A stretch of DNA of 64,000 bases from Rhodococcus sp. 1168 (GTDB taxonomy: Bacteria > Actinomycetota > Actinomycetes > Mycobacteriales > Mycobacteriaceae): contig NZ_MKKY01000084.1 of NCBI RefSeq assembly GCF_002091955.1, forward strand, positions 146,090 to 210,089. The letters run 5' to 3'. Below, piece after piece: positions 1 through 8,453 of the stretch. The translations under genes and the position numbers were made by a program. Numbering within the stretch: the stretch's first letter is position 1; each line of letters begins with the position of its first letter. Below the pieces are notes generated by a model. That model searched no databases. It was not told the DNA's origin and was given only the letters and a program-made list of their open reading frames with translations.

Positions 1-63
1 CGGTAGCTGTGGCATGGCTACTTTCATATCCACCGACCACATCCACATGTACGGGAGAGATCA

Positions 64-326
64 ATGGCTTCAGCAGAGGACATCCGTTCAACGGTGTCGA
101 GGTATCTCAACGCAGTGGGAAGCGGGACCTCCACAGACGTCGCCTCCCTGCACTGCTCACCGTCCGGGTGGCCGGACACTGTGCAGCTTTCCACTTCCGC
201 GTGGTCACCGAGACTGGAGACCAGACAATCACGATCGAACCGATCTACATCATGACTTTCGACGACCAGGCTCGGATCACCAGCATCCGCGCCTTCTGGT
301 CGGAGGACGACGTCAGCTTCAGATGA
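64..326 (+). pseudogene. Remnant of a ketosteroid isomerase / SnoaL-like (NTF2-fold) gene
   Basis: The ATG at 64 follows a GGGAGAG ribosome-binding site and opens with MASAEDIRSTVSRYLNAVGS, typical of the first helix of steroid delta-isomerase-like NTF2-fold proteins. After about 30 residues the family pattern is lost. The usual family C-terminus (IEPIYIMTFDD, then ITSIRAFW) reappears in another frame and stops at 326. Intact members are about 120-140 residues, while the two recognisable ends here span only about 87 codons. I infer an internal deletion of roughly 100-150 bp with a frameshift. No intact alternative frame covers it. Confidence is good that this is a broken KSI-like gene, lower for the exact deletion points. 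Confidence 0.6.
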
Positions 327-427
327 GCTGGTTCGAAAAGATTCCATCCTGGCCGTCGGCATTTATACTCCCCCACACGCGCGACCGGAGACACCTCCGC
401 CGCAGCCAAGCAGGAAACGAGGCAACT

Positions 428-685
428 ATGCAGAACCTGAGCTGCAAGCACTGCGGAAACCGGGTGCTAGTAGAGAAGTACAGTCCCACCCATACCAGCA
501 TCCAGTGGCTGTCGGACGCGGAAACCGCGTGTCCCGAGTTTGCCCAGCAGGCCGCGCTCGGCGTACCCAGCATCTATATCCCCACCTGCTCGGCCCTGCG
601 TGACTCCATCGAGCAGGCAGCGCACGAGGGCATTGTCGAGACCGACGCGCCCCGCAGCTACCCGGTGCCCGGTCGCCTGATGTAG
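428..685 (+). CDS. Small cysteine-containing protein (85 aa), possible metal-binding
   Basis: The ATG at 428 is preceded by AGGAAACGAGG, a good ribosome-binding site. The product has a CKHC pair near residues 5-8 and further cysteines in TACPEF and PTCSALRDSI, so it could bind a metal or an Fe-S cluster. It has no signal peptide or membrane segment. From memory, similar small proteins are found beside steroid-catabolic oxidoreductase genes in actinobacteria. That would fit the KSI remnant just upstream, but the function is unknown. It is intact, unlike its neighbours on both sides. Confidence 0.6.
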   Translation: MQNLSCKHCGNRVLVEKYSPTHTSIQWLSDAETACPEFAQQAALGVPSIYIPTCSALRDSIEQAAHEGIVETDAPRSYPVPGRLM

Positions 686-762
686 GAGATCTGCCGAAGT
701 CGAGTTGGACAGGATCGAGGAATTGTTTCGCCCTGCGGCTCGGTGTACGTTCATCGACTTTC

Positions 763-782
763 TTGTGTGACACCCGACACAA
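763..782. promoter_or_regulatory. Palindrome TTGTGT-N8-ACACAA upstream of the IclR gene
   Basis: An inverted repeat with 6-bp arms (763-768 and 777-782) lies about 80 bp upstream of the IclR-family start. IclR proteins bind imperfect palindromes of about this size and often regulate their own gene, so this is a candidate auto-operator. No binding data are visible from sequence. Confidence 0.3.
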
Positions 783-862
783 AACATGGTAGATAGATGT
801 ATGCCTATTAGAAACACACTGCTAGACGCGCTGCGGTGAAGGCCAAACACGTGGAGGAACCC

Positions 863-1729
863 ATGACAACGCCAGTCGCCGCCAGCACTCCTAGCGCCGT
901 CCTCGACCGCGCTTCGCTCGTCCTCGACGCGTTCGAAGGGCCGGGCCGCCTCACCCTCGCTCAGATCGTCCGGCGAACCGGACTGCCGCGTTCCTCGGCC
1001 CATCGGATGCTCGAGCGCCTTGTGCATTTGCGATGGCTTCGACGTCAAGGCCACGACTACGAGCTTGGAATGCGCCTGGTCGAGCTCGGTTCACTTGCAG
1101 TACACCAAGATCGACTACACCGGGCTGCGATGCCCTATCTTCACGATTTGCACCGGGCGACCGGCCATGTGGTTCACCTCGCCATTCTCGACGGAGCCGA
1201 CGTGGTCTACCTCGAGAAAATCGGCGGCCGCACCGCAGCAGCCATCCCCACCCGGGTCGGCGGACGCTACCCCGCCCATTGCACGGGGGTCGGGAAAGCA
1301 ATCCTCGGCTTCTCGGCCGAACGTCCACTCGTTACCAGCGGCGCGGCTGCACTGAGCCGAAAGACGAGGCACTCCATCTCGACCAGTGCCCAGCTCAGTT
1401 CGGATCTGGCAAAGGTACGCGCGGACGGTATCGCCTACGAGCGAGGGGAGGCACTGGCCGGATTCGGTTGTGTGGCAGCACCGATCGGCAACTTCGGCGA
1501 GGTGGTAGCGGCAGTGTCGCTATGCGGTCCCCTCCAGCACATGCAGCTCGACCACCGCCTCGCTGCGCCAGTCCGGATGGCAGCAGTGGGCATTTGGAAC
1601 AACATCGAAGGCGCCGTTCGGGTTCAGCCGACCATGCAGCGAGAGTGCAGGCCATTGCTCGGCACCTCGCCGCCGACCCGACTCCGCGATGCGGGGAAGG
1701 CGCTGACCCAGAATCTGCATTCCACATGA
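863..1729 (+). CDS. IclR-family transcriptional regulator
   Basis: A 288-residue cytoplasmic regulator. An N-terminal winged helix-turn-helix (about residues 10-75, with SVLDRASLVLDAF-like start and GLPRSSAHRMLERL recognition helix) is followed by the IclR effector-binding domain (LHRATGHVVHLAILDG, YLEKIGGR, TGVGKAIL, GEALAGFGCVAAPI). The ATG at 863 is chosen because GGAGG lies just upstream at 853; an in-frame start at 836 has no such site. Target genes are unknown. The neighbouring KSI and esterase remnants suggest it once controlled a steroid or hydroxyl-ester catabolic set. It overlaps the start of the esterase remnant at 1726 by four bases, as in a former operon. Confidence 0.85.
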   Translation: MTTPVAASTPSAVLDRASLVLDAFEGPGRLTLAQIVRRTGLPRSSAHRMLERLVHLRWLRRQGHDYELGMRLVELGSLAVHQDRLHRAAMPYLHDLHRATGHVVHLAILDGADVVYLEKIGGRTAAAIPTRVGGRYPAHCTGVGKAILGFSAERPLVTSGAAALSRKTRHSISTSAQLSSDLAKVRADGIAYERGEALAGFGCVAAPIGNFGEVVAAVSLCGPLQHMQLDHRLAAPVRMAAVGIWNNIEGAVRVQPTMQRECRPLLGTSPPTRLRDAGKALTQNLHST

Positions 1730-1944
1730 CACTCGACGTCGACGCTGTGAGGGCGAGGCTTCAGATGCCTGCGGAGCCGGAGTTCTCAACCGACTTTTTC
1801 AACACCCGTGCAAGCATGCTGTGGTACTGGAATCAGTACCTACCGATCGATCCCGACCGCGATCATGCATACGCGTCTCCGATTCACGCCGTCCCGTCTG
1901 AGGCGGCCGGTCGGCTCAGCTGCGGTGGCCGACCACCGGGTTGA
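1726..1944 (+). pseudogene. Internally deleted HSL-type alpha/beta hydrolase (esterase) remnant
   Basis: The ATG at 1726 overlaps the IclR stop (ATGA). About 25 N-terminal residues run directly into FFNTRASMLWYWNQYL and YASPIHA. These resemble a segment well inside acetyl-esterase/HSL hydrolases (usual pattern: Y-F-x-T-R-x-M-x-W-F-W-x-x-Y-L ... Y-A-S-P-L), just before the catalytic Asp. The HGGG and GDSAGG parts are missing and the reading frame ends in unrelated sequence at about 1900. The gene therefore has an internal deletion of around 500 bp and has also lost its 3' end at the junction with the GC-rich cassette starting at 1916. Calling it an esterase is a motif inference. Confidence 0.55.
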
Positions 1945-2920
1945 GCTCGGAGGCCGCGAGGCCGCCGGGCTCGACACCTGGGAGGAACTCGCGCCAGGTG
2001 CCGCTGATGAGCGTCGGCGACGACGTCACCCGCGCCCCATCGGCGAAGTAGGTGGTGGCCAGCGCCCGGCGCGGTTGCGTCGTCAGGTTGGGGCCCGCGG
2101 TGTGGAAGCACAGCGCCGAGTGGAACGACACGTCGCCCACCGCGAACGGCCCGGGCTCCACCGCGACGCCGCGCTCGACGAAGCGCTGGGTGACGGCCTC
2201 GTCGTACGAGGTCCCGACCTTGTCGAACTCCAAGTCGGCTACCTCGCCGAGCACCTCGCGGCCGCGGGCGAACGACAGTGGACCCATCCGGCCGGGGATC
2301 GCCGACATCGGCATCCAGGCCGTGACCGCCTGGGTGGTCTGCAGCGGGAAGTGTTCGGCGTCGTGGTGCCAGGGCGTGCGGCCACAGCCGGGCTCCTTGG
2401 ACAGCGCGTTGTCGTGGTAGAGCCGAACGCCGGGTTCGTCGAGCAGGGTCGCAGCCAGGCCGCCGATCCGGGGCGACAGCGCCACGGCGCGCATAAGGTC
2501 GTCGCGCAGCCACATCTGTTCCAGAGCGGTGAACCGGCCCGCGACGTCGTCGCCGTGCTCGGCGCGCAGCAGCTCCTCGAGGTGCTCGGCGAGGCGGCGC
2601 ACGACCGACGGCGACAGCACGCCGGGCAGCCGCACGAAGGCCTCCCGCGCGAAAGCCTCGACCGATGCTGGGTCGAGGTCGTAGGGCTCGGCCAGCTCGC
2701 GCTCGACCTGCTCGTCGGTGGCCGCCGGTGCGTCGGGCAGGCCCGGACCGTCGACCAGTTCGGTGGGTGCCTGGTCGTTGGCGGCCAGCGTGACGTACCA
2801 GTCCCACCAGTCCTGGTCGTCGCCCGCCCAGTCCTGCTCGATACCGCCGTCCCGGTTCTGCTCGGGGAGCCGGCCGTTGGTCGACGGGTTGTTCAGAGCC
2901 GAAGTGTTTTTCAGATCCAC
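1916..2920 (-). CDS. Phytanoyl-CoA dioxygenase (PhyH)-like Fe(II)/2-oxoglutarate oxygenase
   Basis: A 334-residue protein of the PhyH family of non-haem Fe(II)/2-oxoglutarate oxygenases. The metal-binding facial triad is visible: HxD at residues 185-187 in PWHHDAEHF, and the distal His about residue 273 in CFHTAGPN. An Arg about 12 residues later is a likely 2-oxoglutarate contact. The substrate is unknown; the family hydroxylates or halogenates CoA esters and natural-product scaffolds. Its start overlaps the end of the methyltransferase upstream by 10 bp, so the two are probably translated from one mRNA. Base composition is markedly more GC-rich than in the steroid genes, suggesting acquisition. 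Confidence 0.8.
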   Translation of the reverse strand: MDLKNTSALNNPSTNGRLPEQNRDGGIEQDWAGDDQDWWDWYVTLAANDQAPTELVDGPGLPDAPAATDEQVERELAEPYDLDPASVEAFAREAFVRLPGVLSPSVVRRLAEHLEELLRAEHGDDVAGRFTALEQMWLRDDLMRAVALSPRIGGLAATLLDEPGVRLYHDNALSKEPGCGRTPWHHDAEHFPLQTTQAVTAWMPMSAIPGRMGPLSFARGREVLGEVADLEFDKVGTSYDEAVTQRFVERGVAVEPGPFAVGDVSFHSALCFHTAGPNLTTQPRRALATTYFADGARVTSSPTLISGTWREFLPGVEPGGLAASELNPVVGHRS

Positions 2921-3723
2921 AGCAGGGCCGCCTCGTGGGAGAAGGTGTAGGCACCGGACTTCTCGCGGCAGGATGCGAGGTAGTCGCCCAGCACGGGTGC
3001 CGCCTCCATCTCCTCCAGCGACACGGAGTCGTCGAAGGCGCAGCGCTGCAGAAAGCCCTCGGCGACGGCACGATCCGACGTGCCGGTGGTGTATGTGATG
3101 CGCTGCTCACGCACATCCGCGCCGGCTCGCACCAGGGAGTCACGCACCTGCTCGGCCGTCGTATACGGCGTCGCTTCGCGCATACCGGCCCGGAAGGCGT
3201 CGTAAAAGGCGAGGTAGTGGGAACTTGCTGTGGCCTGTGCGACCAGGCCGAGACCACCGGGGACCAATGCAGCCACAAACCGCTCGGCCGCGGCGTCCAG
3301 CTCGGACGGCGGCAGGGCGTAGAGCGCATGGATGGCCCACACGACGTCGTAGCCGGTGTGGTCGGTTGGGAGGTCCTGCAGAGTCATCACCAGGTCGTGC
3401 CTGGCCGAAAACGGCGGGCCCAGCGCGGCGCGCGCCTCGGCCACCGAGAACGCCGACGGGTCGAGCAGGTCGTAAGCCAGCTCGGGCAGCGCGGAGAGGT
3501 CGGTGTAGCGGCGCAGCGCGGTGGGAAACTTGCCGCTGCCGCAGGCCACGTCGAGCAGTGACCAGCTGTCGTGGGCGCGGTCGGCGAGCAGACCGGGCCA
3601 GTCGGCGGCCAGCGCCAGCTGGCGGTAGTCCTCGGTGGCAAGGGCGTAGAACGCCTCCATGCCCGTACGACCCGCCTCACTCCAGTGCTCGAGACTCCGG
3701 TCGGCTGTGTCTCCGCTGCTCAC
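2911..3723 (-). CDS. Class I SAM-dependent methyltransferase (upstream partner of the PhyH oxygenase)
   Basis: A 270-residue Rossmann methyltransferase. The SAM-binding motif LLDVACGSGKF is near residue 55, and the motif YDVVWAIHALYALP follows where class I enzymes have post-I/motif IV sequence. The GTG at 3723 is chosen because CGAGGA stands upstream and a longer in-frame ATG at 3858 would run into the divergent gene. It is co-directional with and overlaps the PhyH gene, and divergent from a second methyltransferase 70 bp away. Acceptor substrate is unknown; GC content is very high. Confidence 0.75.
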   Translation of the reverse strand: MSSGDTADRSLEHWSEAGRTGMEAFYALATEDYRQLALAADWPGLLADRAHDSWSLLDVACGSGKFPTALRRYTDLSALPELAYDLLDPSAFSVAEARAALGPPFSARHDLVMTLQDLPTDHTGYDVVWAIHALYALPPSELDAAAERFVAALVPGGLGLVAQATASSHYLAFYDAFRAGMREATPYTTAEQVRDSLVRAGADVREQRITYTTGTSDRAVAEGFLQRCAFDDSVSLEEMEAAPVLGDYLASCREKSGAYTFSHEAALLWI

Positions 3724-3793
3724 AGGAGTCCTCGTCTCTCTCAGGAAGCCGACCGCAATGCACCGGGTGGGGCGTCGTGGTTGACTCGGTCTG

Positions 3794-4651
3794 ATGTCCA
3801 ACGTAGCTCCGACCCCCTCGATCGGCACCGCATCCGCGCTCCTCGACGACTTACGCACCGAACGGCGTGGCGCTGCGGCCCTGGTCGGCCTCGAACCCGA
3901 GGCCTACGCTCGCGACCACGCCGCGTTCGAGCAGCTCTCCGACCAGCGCGGCCTTATCGCCGAGCACCTCTGCGGCCGACTCACCAGGATGGGCAATGGA
4001 CCGGTCTCGGTACTCTCGGTGGGCTGCGGCGACGGCTCACTCGACGTCCAGCTCGCCGATTCTCTGCTGGCGGTGCCGGGCCGACCTGTGCGCTACGTCG
4101 GCATCGAACCCTGGTCCGGGAGCGCGGGGCTCTTCACCGCTGCGATGGCCTCGCTGGAGGCCGACGAGCTCAGCGTCGACGTGCACGTCGCGTCTTTCAG
4201 CGACGCCCCGGTCGACGAGAGCTTCGACGTCATGTTGTTCGTGCACTCGATCTACTACGTCACCGACCTGGAAGAGACCCTCCGTGGCGCCCTCGACCTG
4301 CTGCGACCCGGCGGCGAGCTGTGGGTGCTCAACGCACCCCGAGGCGCGCTCAACGCATTGGTCGACGTGCTCGCCCCACCGCTGGAGGGACACCGTCAAT
4401 GGTTCAGCGCCGACGTCGAGAAGGCCTTCGTCGATGCCGGCATCGCCCTCGACGAGATTGTCACCCTGAACGCACTGGTCGACCTCGCCTCCGCGAGCGA
4501 GCGGGTGCTCGACTTCGCGGTGCAGGCTCGGCTGACCCCCGAGCTGCGCGGGCCGGTACGGGCCTACCTCGACGCCGTCTCGGTGCCCGGCATCGACGGC
4601 AGGCCCCGGGCGCCGCACCCGGTCGACGTGTTCGCCGCGGCCCGCCGCTGA
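3794..4651 (+). CDS. Class I SAM-dependent methyltransferase, histamine-methyltransferase-like
   Basis: A 285-residue methyltransferase. SAM motif I is VLSVGCGDGSLD (about residues 75-86), followed by VGIEPWSGS and then FDVMLFVHSIYYVTDLEETL and LRPGGELWVL. This arrangement (GCGDG, then EP, then HS-x-YY) resembles histamine N-methyltransferase-type enzymes, although the acceptor cannot be read from sequence. The ATG at 3794 starts 70 bp from the divergent methyltransferase; the two probably share this short promoter region. It ends 33 bp from the convergent VOC gene. High GC content matches the neighbouring cassette genes. Confidence 0.75.
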   Translation: MSNVAPTPSIGTASALLDDLRTERRGAAALVGLEPEAYARDHAAFEQLSDQRGLIAEHLCGRLTRMGNGPVSVLSVGCGDGSLDVQLADSLLAVPGRPVRYVGIEPWSGSAGLFTAAMASLEADELSVDVHVASFSDAPVDESFDVMLFVHSIYYVTDLEETLRGALDLLRPGGELWVLNAPRGALNALVDVLAPPLEGHRQWFSADVEKAFVDAGIALDEIVTLNALVDLASASERVLDFAVQARLTPELRGPVRAYLDAVSVPGIDGRPRAPHPVDVFAAARR

Positions 4652-4684
4652 CAGTCACTCGAAAGATCTGCGCACTACGGGCAC

Positions 4685-5083
4685 TCACGCAGGCGGGGCG
4701 AAGAATTCGAGTGCGATGTTGTCCACATCTCGGAACGAGATACCCGAACCATATCCTGCGTGTTCGATGCCGGAGTGTTCGATCGTCAACTCGTCCAGCC
4801 TGTCTCGCCACTGCACCAGTTCTTCCTGGGAGCAACCGAACGCGATGTGATCCAGGCCTACGCGGCGTTCGTCGAACGGCCCCTCAGCCGCCGAACCGTG
4901 GTGTGAATGTAATCCGAACAGCATGCCGTTCGCGAGCGCGAAGACCGAATGATGGAAGGTCCCGGACTCTTCGTCTTCGTCCAGAACCGGGCGGGAATCG
5001 AACAACCTCGAATACCACTCGACGCTCTTCTCGAGGTCCGTCACCGTTATTGCAACGTGGGCCAAGCCTGGGAAACTGGGCAT
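4685..5083 (-). CDS. VOC-superfamily (glyoxalase/bleomycin-resistance-like) protein
   Basis: A 132-residue single VOC domain built from two beta-alpha-beta-beta-beta units: AHVAITVTDLEKSVEWYSRLF at the N-terminus, GLDHIAFGC in the middle and ISFRDVDNIALEFFAPP at the C-terminus. The His in LAHVAIT, the His in GLDHIAF and the Glu in ALEFF are at the usual metal-ligand positions. Members isomerise, cleave or bind small molecules; this one cannot be assigned a substrate. It faces the second methyltransferase and may belong to the same cassette, though it could equally be an older resident gene. Confidence 0.75.
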   Translation of the reverse strand: MPSFPGLAHVAITVTDLEKSVEWYSRLFDSRPVLDEDEESGTFHHSVFALANGMLFGLHSHHGSAAEGPFDERRVGLDHIAFGCSQEELVQWRDRLDELTIEHSGIEHAGYGSGISFRDVDNIALEFFAPPA

Positions 5084-5271
5084 TTTCGGTCGACCTTTCG
5101 GATGGGCGCTCGCACTACCGTGAACCTAATCGAGACTGTTCTACGGCGAGACGTCATGGACGAAAGCTACCCATTCGGGTAGGTGCGACACAGACCGTAC
5201 CCTCGTACCCGGACAGCGCCCCGAATTCGATTGCAGCACAACAACGCAAGACCGGAATGAGCTGGTGTGGT

Positions 5272-5694
5272 CTATTTTCCGGCGAGACCCGTTGCCGCTG
5301 CGAGATATTCACGCGAGTCGCGAAACGTCTGCGCCACGCCGCGTCCCGCGACGGCTCGGTACCGACTGATCTGATCGTCATCGAGAAGATCGAGCACCGT
5401 GCTGGAATCCGTGTGCATCCAACCGCCGTCTCGCACCAATTGGTGGGCGCGTTTGCCCTGCAGGGCAGAAATTCCCTCGACTCTGATTCCATTCGGGTCG
5501 GTCGACGCTGCGATGTAGTAAGCCTTCTTCCCGGGATAACCGGCCTTGACCTTCGCGCGCAACCGCAAGACGGCATCGGCCGCGTCATCGATGGCAGACA
5601 ACTGCTCGTCGGAGCCCGATTCGGCAGCAGAGACTCGCGCTATCTCCGCATCCAGTCCAGCAAGCAAAGTGGCGAGGTACTCGAGATCGCTCAT
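5272..5694 (-). CDS. Hypothetical protein (140 aa)
   Basis: I do not recognise this family. The ATG at 5694 gives MSDLEYLATLLAGLDAEIA, an acidic helical N-terminus of about 50 residues. It is followed by a compact domain with PGKKAYYIAASTDPNGIRVE and a C-terminal SRYRAVAGRGVAQTFRDSREYL. There is no signal peptide, membrane segment or cysteine motif. A longer in-frame version back to 5949 adds low-complexity Cys/Arg sequence and looks spurious. Codon use is coherent only from the chosen start. Confidence 0.45.
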   Translation of the reverse strand: MSDLEYLATLLAGLDAEIARVSAAESGSDEQLSAIDDAADAVLRLRAKVKAGYPGKKAYYIAASTDPNGIRVEGISALQGKRAHQLVRDGGWMHTDSSTVLDLLDDDQISRYRAVAGRGVAQTFRDSREYLAAATGLAGK

Positions 5695-6031
5695 CAACTC
5701 ATGATGCCTTACGACAGTGATCTCCCGAACCAGCACCTGACAACGCTCATGATCCAGCTCCAGACATAGGTTCACACTCGAGCAGCAAAGCCGCGAACGG
5801 CTCCAATGCACTCGCCGTCCATGCATCCCGGCGACCCGCTGTGGATACACATGCACGAACTTCCTGAACCAGAATCGACTGCCGCAGCCCGAGTCCAACA
5901 GGACCCTACCCGAACTACTTTGCGCCACATTGCCTTTCGATTCAAACACGGACCGAATGCGGCATCGATGTGGGAATAGTGACCAGCGGACTCACCTCAC
6001 CCTGGCACGATGGACGTCTTCGAAACCGGTG

Positions 6032-6114
6032 ACTGACTGCACACTATCGGCGGCTATCGGCGGGATCCCGTCAATAGCCATCGACAGTGTACACTGAAGG
6101 CCGGGCAACCACAC
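6032..6114 (+). repeat. 83-bp direct repeat, copy 1 (hairpin-forming)
   Basis: This copy begins GACTGACTGCACACTATC and ends GGGCAACCACA. It matches the copy at 6681-6763 at 78 of 83 positions with no gaps. Each copy is internally symmetric: TGCACACT near the start pairs with AGTGTGCA (AGTGTACA here) near the end, around a central GGGATCCC. Confidence 0.8.
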
Positions 6115-6680
6115 GATCTGGGTCTGATCTGCACCGGTAGTATGCAACCACCCGCATCCCCGCCGTCACTACCGACATGCGACACGCTTGCGCTTGCGCT
6201 TGCGTCGGAGCGTCGCAGTGTGGAGACAAATTCGGGCTGCTCGTCAGTCGCCTTCCAGCCACCACAGCCGTCGCCAACGCGCGCGGAATGACACCGCGCA
6301 ACCGGGCTGCACTGACACCCATCACCACAGCGCCGTCGAGGCCGTAGGCCGAAACCGCGATACCTGTCGCGGCGGCGTCCAAGTCGTCCCGACGCGATCG
6401 TCTCGCACCGCCATGTAGAAGTCTGTCGCTACCTGATGCCGTAGACCTACCTCTCGTCAGCCGCACGAGCTCGGCATGCGGATGCGCCTAGACCCCGGCA
6501 GCCGTCGCGGCACGCACAATCCGCATGGGCAGGCGAGCAAACTCGGGCGGTAGGCCGCTCTGACGGCGTCGAACATAACTCTTGGCTTTGCCCAAACAGT
6601 GAGTACCGGATGTCGCTTACCGAACTTCGTGAATGCGGCCACAGTGACACGGCTCCAAATTGCCGACGTCGTTGCCCCGC

Positions 6681-6763
6681 GACTGACTGCACACTATCCG
6701 CGGCGATCGGCGGGATCCCGTCAATAGCCATCGACAGTGTGCACTGAGGGCCGGGCGACCACA
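6681..6763 (+). repeat. 83-bp direct repeat, copy 2 (hairpin-forming)
   Basis: Second copy, 649 bp from the first. Its outer arms TGCACACT/AGTGTGCA pair perfectly. It stops right at the A-tract of the tRNA-Thr terminator. The unit looks like a REP- or MITE-like element, but no target-site duplication is visible. Confidence 0.8.
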
Positions 6764-6764
6764 A

Positions 6765-6799
6765 GAAAAAGGCTCCGACCAAACCATCTAGTCGGAGCC
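6765..6799 (-). terminator. Rho-independent terminator of tRNA-Thr
   Basis: A 9-bp stem GGCTCCGAC/GTCGGAGCC (6771-6779 and 6791-6799) is followed on the minus strand by a T-run (6766-6770). It lies just downstream of the tRNA. Confidence 0.85.
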
Positions 6800-6806
6800 T
6801 TGCCGT

Positions 6807-6881
6807 TGGAGCCTCCTAACGGGATTGAACCGTTGACCGCTCGCTTACAAGGCGAGTGCTCTACCGCTGAGCTAAGGAGGC
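6807..6881 (-). tRNA. tRNA-Thr (anticodon TGT)
   Basis: On the minus strand the gene begins GCCTCCTTAGCTCAGCGG. The acceptor stem GCCTCC/GGAGGC, the anticodon stem CTCGC/GCGAG with loop CTTGTAA (anticodon TGT), and the T-arm with GGTTCAATCC are all intact. The CCA end appears to be encoded (6807-6809). It reads ACA threonine codons. Its own terminator follows. Confidence 0.95.
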
Positions 6882-6971
6882 GTTGGTGCTGAGCCAGCAT
6901 ATCCACTCACTGCTCGCTTGGTAACAGCAGGTACCTTGTGCGTGGATCACCCCAGCTATGTAAAGACGGTA

Positions 6972-8453
6972 ATGACTTTCTTGCAAGACGTGACGGCCTC
7001 GCTCAGCCGTCTCACCGGCGAGCGTCGCGCCACCATCGACACCCCTACGGCCGCACCTTCACCACTGCGGCCTATCGACCTCACCGACGACGCTGTCGTG
7101 GCGGAAGTGCTGGATCTGGCGGTACGCGTCGGTGAGGTACTTCTTGCGTCGGGGACTTCCGCGATGGATACGGCATCTCAGGTGCAGTACATCGCGGCAA
7201 CCTACGGCCTCGCCCGCTGCGATGTCGATGTCACCTACAACTCCATCACGATCAGCGCTCACCGCGGTCCGACGCGGCCGCCGGCGTCGACGATGCGAAT
7301 CGTGCAGTACCGGTCGATGGATTTCACTCGTCTCGCTGCCGTGGACAACTTGATCCGGGATGTCCGCGTCAAGATGGTCTCGCCCGCGGTTGCGCGCGAG
7401 ACGTTGGACGCCATCACCAAGGCGCCGCATCCGTACAACCGTTGGATCGCGACGCTTGCCTGGTCTGGCATGGCTGCGGCGATCAGCGTGTTGGTCGGTG
7501 GTGATGCGCTCGTGGCGGTGGTGAGCTTCTTGACGACGATGGTCATCGACCGGATCGGGCGTGTACTGAACCGGGTGGGTCTGCCGTTCTTTTTCCAGCA
7601 GGTGGTCGGCGGGTTCGTCGCGGCGACCCCTGCTATCACGCTGTACAACTTTCAGGATCAGCTGAACATCACGATCTCTCCGTCGCTGGTCATTGCGGCG
7701 GGAGTGACGGTGTTGCTGTCGGGATTGTCGTTGGTGGGCTCGGTGCAGGACGCCATTACCGGGGCACCGATCACTGCGTCGGCGCGATTCTTCGAAGTTC
7801 TGATGATGACGGGCGGGATCATCGCCGGTGTTGCGACATCCTTGAAGATCGCCGCGATCATCGGAAGCGATCTACCGCTGATCACCAACAATCCGCCCCC
7901 TGGGATCGACGAGTTGCCGACGAAGGTGCTGGCGGGTGCTGCAGCCTCGTTGTTCTATGCGTTGGCCTGCTACGCGGAGCGTCGTGCGTTGACGGCGGCG
8001 TTCTTCGGCGGCTTCGCTGGTGCCCTGGTCTACCTGCTCATCCAGACGCTGTCCACCGGGCCGATCATCGCGTCGGCGTTCGCCGCTACCGTCGTCGGTT
8101 TCGCCGGTGGTCTGATGGCACGTCGCGCGCTGATTCCGCCGCTGATCGTCGCGGTTGCCGGCATCACGCCGCTGTTGCCCGGTCTGTCGCTGTACCGAGG
8201 CCTCTACGCTCTGCTCAACGACCAACTGCTGCTCGGCATCAGTGCATTGCTCGCAGCGTTCGGTATCGGTTGTGGTCTCGCTGCTGGGGTCACGCTCGGC
8301 GAGTGGGGTGCGCGTACGTTGCGTCGTCCACGCATCTTGGCCCGCACCGAAGAACTGCTACGCCCGACTCTCCGACGCAGAGAAGAACCGCGTCGCCCGG
8401 TTGTTCGTCGGCGACGCGGTCCTGTCGAGCTCAAGAAAAAGAAGAAGGTCTAA
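6972..8453 (+). CDS. thrE: Threonine/serine exporter (ThrE family)
   Basis: A membrane exporter of about 493 residues, close in architecture to Corynebacterium ThrE. A soluble N-terminal domain (about 1-160; [21 protein letters not shown] segment and [12 protein letters not shown]) is followed by about ten hydrophobic segments and a basic tail ending in a lysine run. The family exports threonine and serine by proton-motive force. The ATG at 6972 is preferred; an upstream in-frame TTG (6918) and GTG (6942) exist, so the start is uncertain. It converges on the MbtH gene with a four-base overlap of the 3' ends. Confidence 0.85.
   Translation: MTFLQDVTASLSRLTGERRATIDTPTAAPSPLRPIDLTDDAVVAEVLDLAVRVGEVLLASGTSAMDTASQVQYIAATYGLARCDVDVTYNSITISAHRGPTRPPASTMRIVQYRSMDFTRLAAVDNLIRDVRVKMVSPAVARETLDAITKAPHPYNRWIATLAWSGMAAAISVLVGGDALVAVVSFLTTMVIDRIGRVLNRVGLPFFFQQVVGGFVAATPAITLYNFQDQLNITISPSLVIAAGVTVLLSGLSLVGSVQDAITGAPITASARFFEVLMMTGGIIAGVATSLKIAAIIGSDLPLITNNPPPGIDELPTKVLAGAAASLFYALACYAERRALTAAFFGGFAGALVYLLIQTLSTGPIIASAFAATVVGFAGGLMARRALIPPLIVAVAGITPLLPGLSLYRGLYALLNDQLLLGISALLAAFGIGCGLAAGVTLGEWGARTLRRPRILARTEELLRPTLRRREEPRRPVVRRRRGPVELKKKKKV

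Larger units (their letters stand above)
5695..6806. other. 1.1-kb gene-poor stretch with two direct repeats
   Basis: No convincing coding sequence is present: the frames here are short, overlapping and lack ribosome-binding sites. It holds two 83-bp direct repeats (6032 and 6681) and ends at the terminator of tRNA-Thr. The 567 bases between the repeats carry no recognisable gene remnant. Confidence 0.6.

Noticed and set aside
1884..3329. Minus-strand frame of about 480 codons over the PhyH gene
   Set aside because: Arg/Ala-rich sequence without motifs; the PhyH and methyltransferase frames carry the catalytic residues.
3571..5769. Plus-strand frame of over 700 codons across the methyltransferase region
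   Set aside because: Arg/Pro-rich shadow of the GC-rich genes; it crosses three real genes with family motifs in other frames.
6032..6881. Integrative-element attachment sites around tRNA-Thr
   Set aside because: The 83-bp repeats do not include any tRNA sequence, the tRNA 3' end is not duplicated, and no integrase lies nearby.
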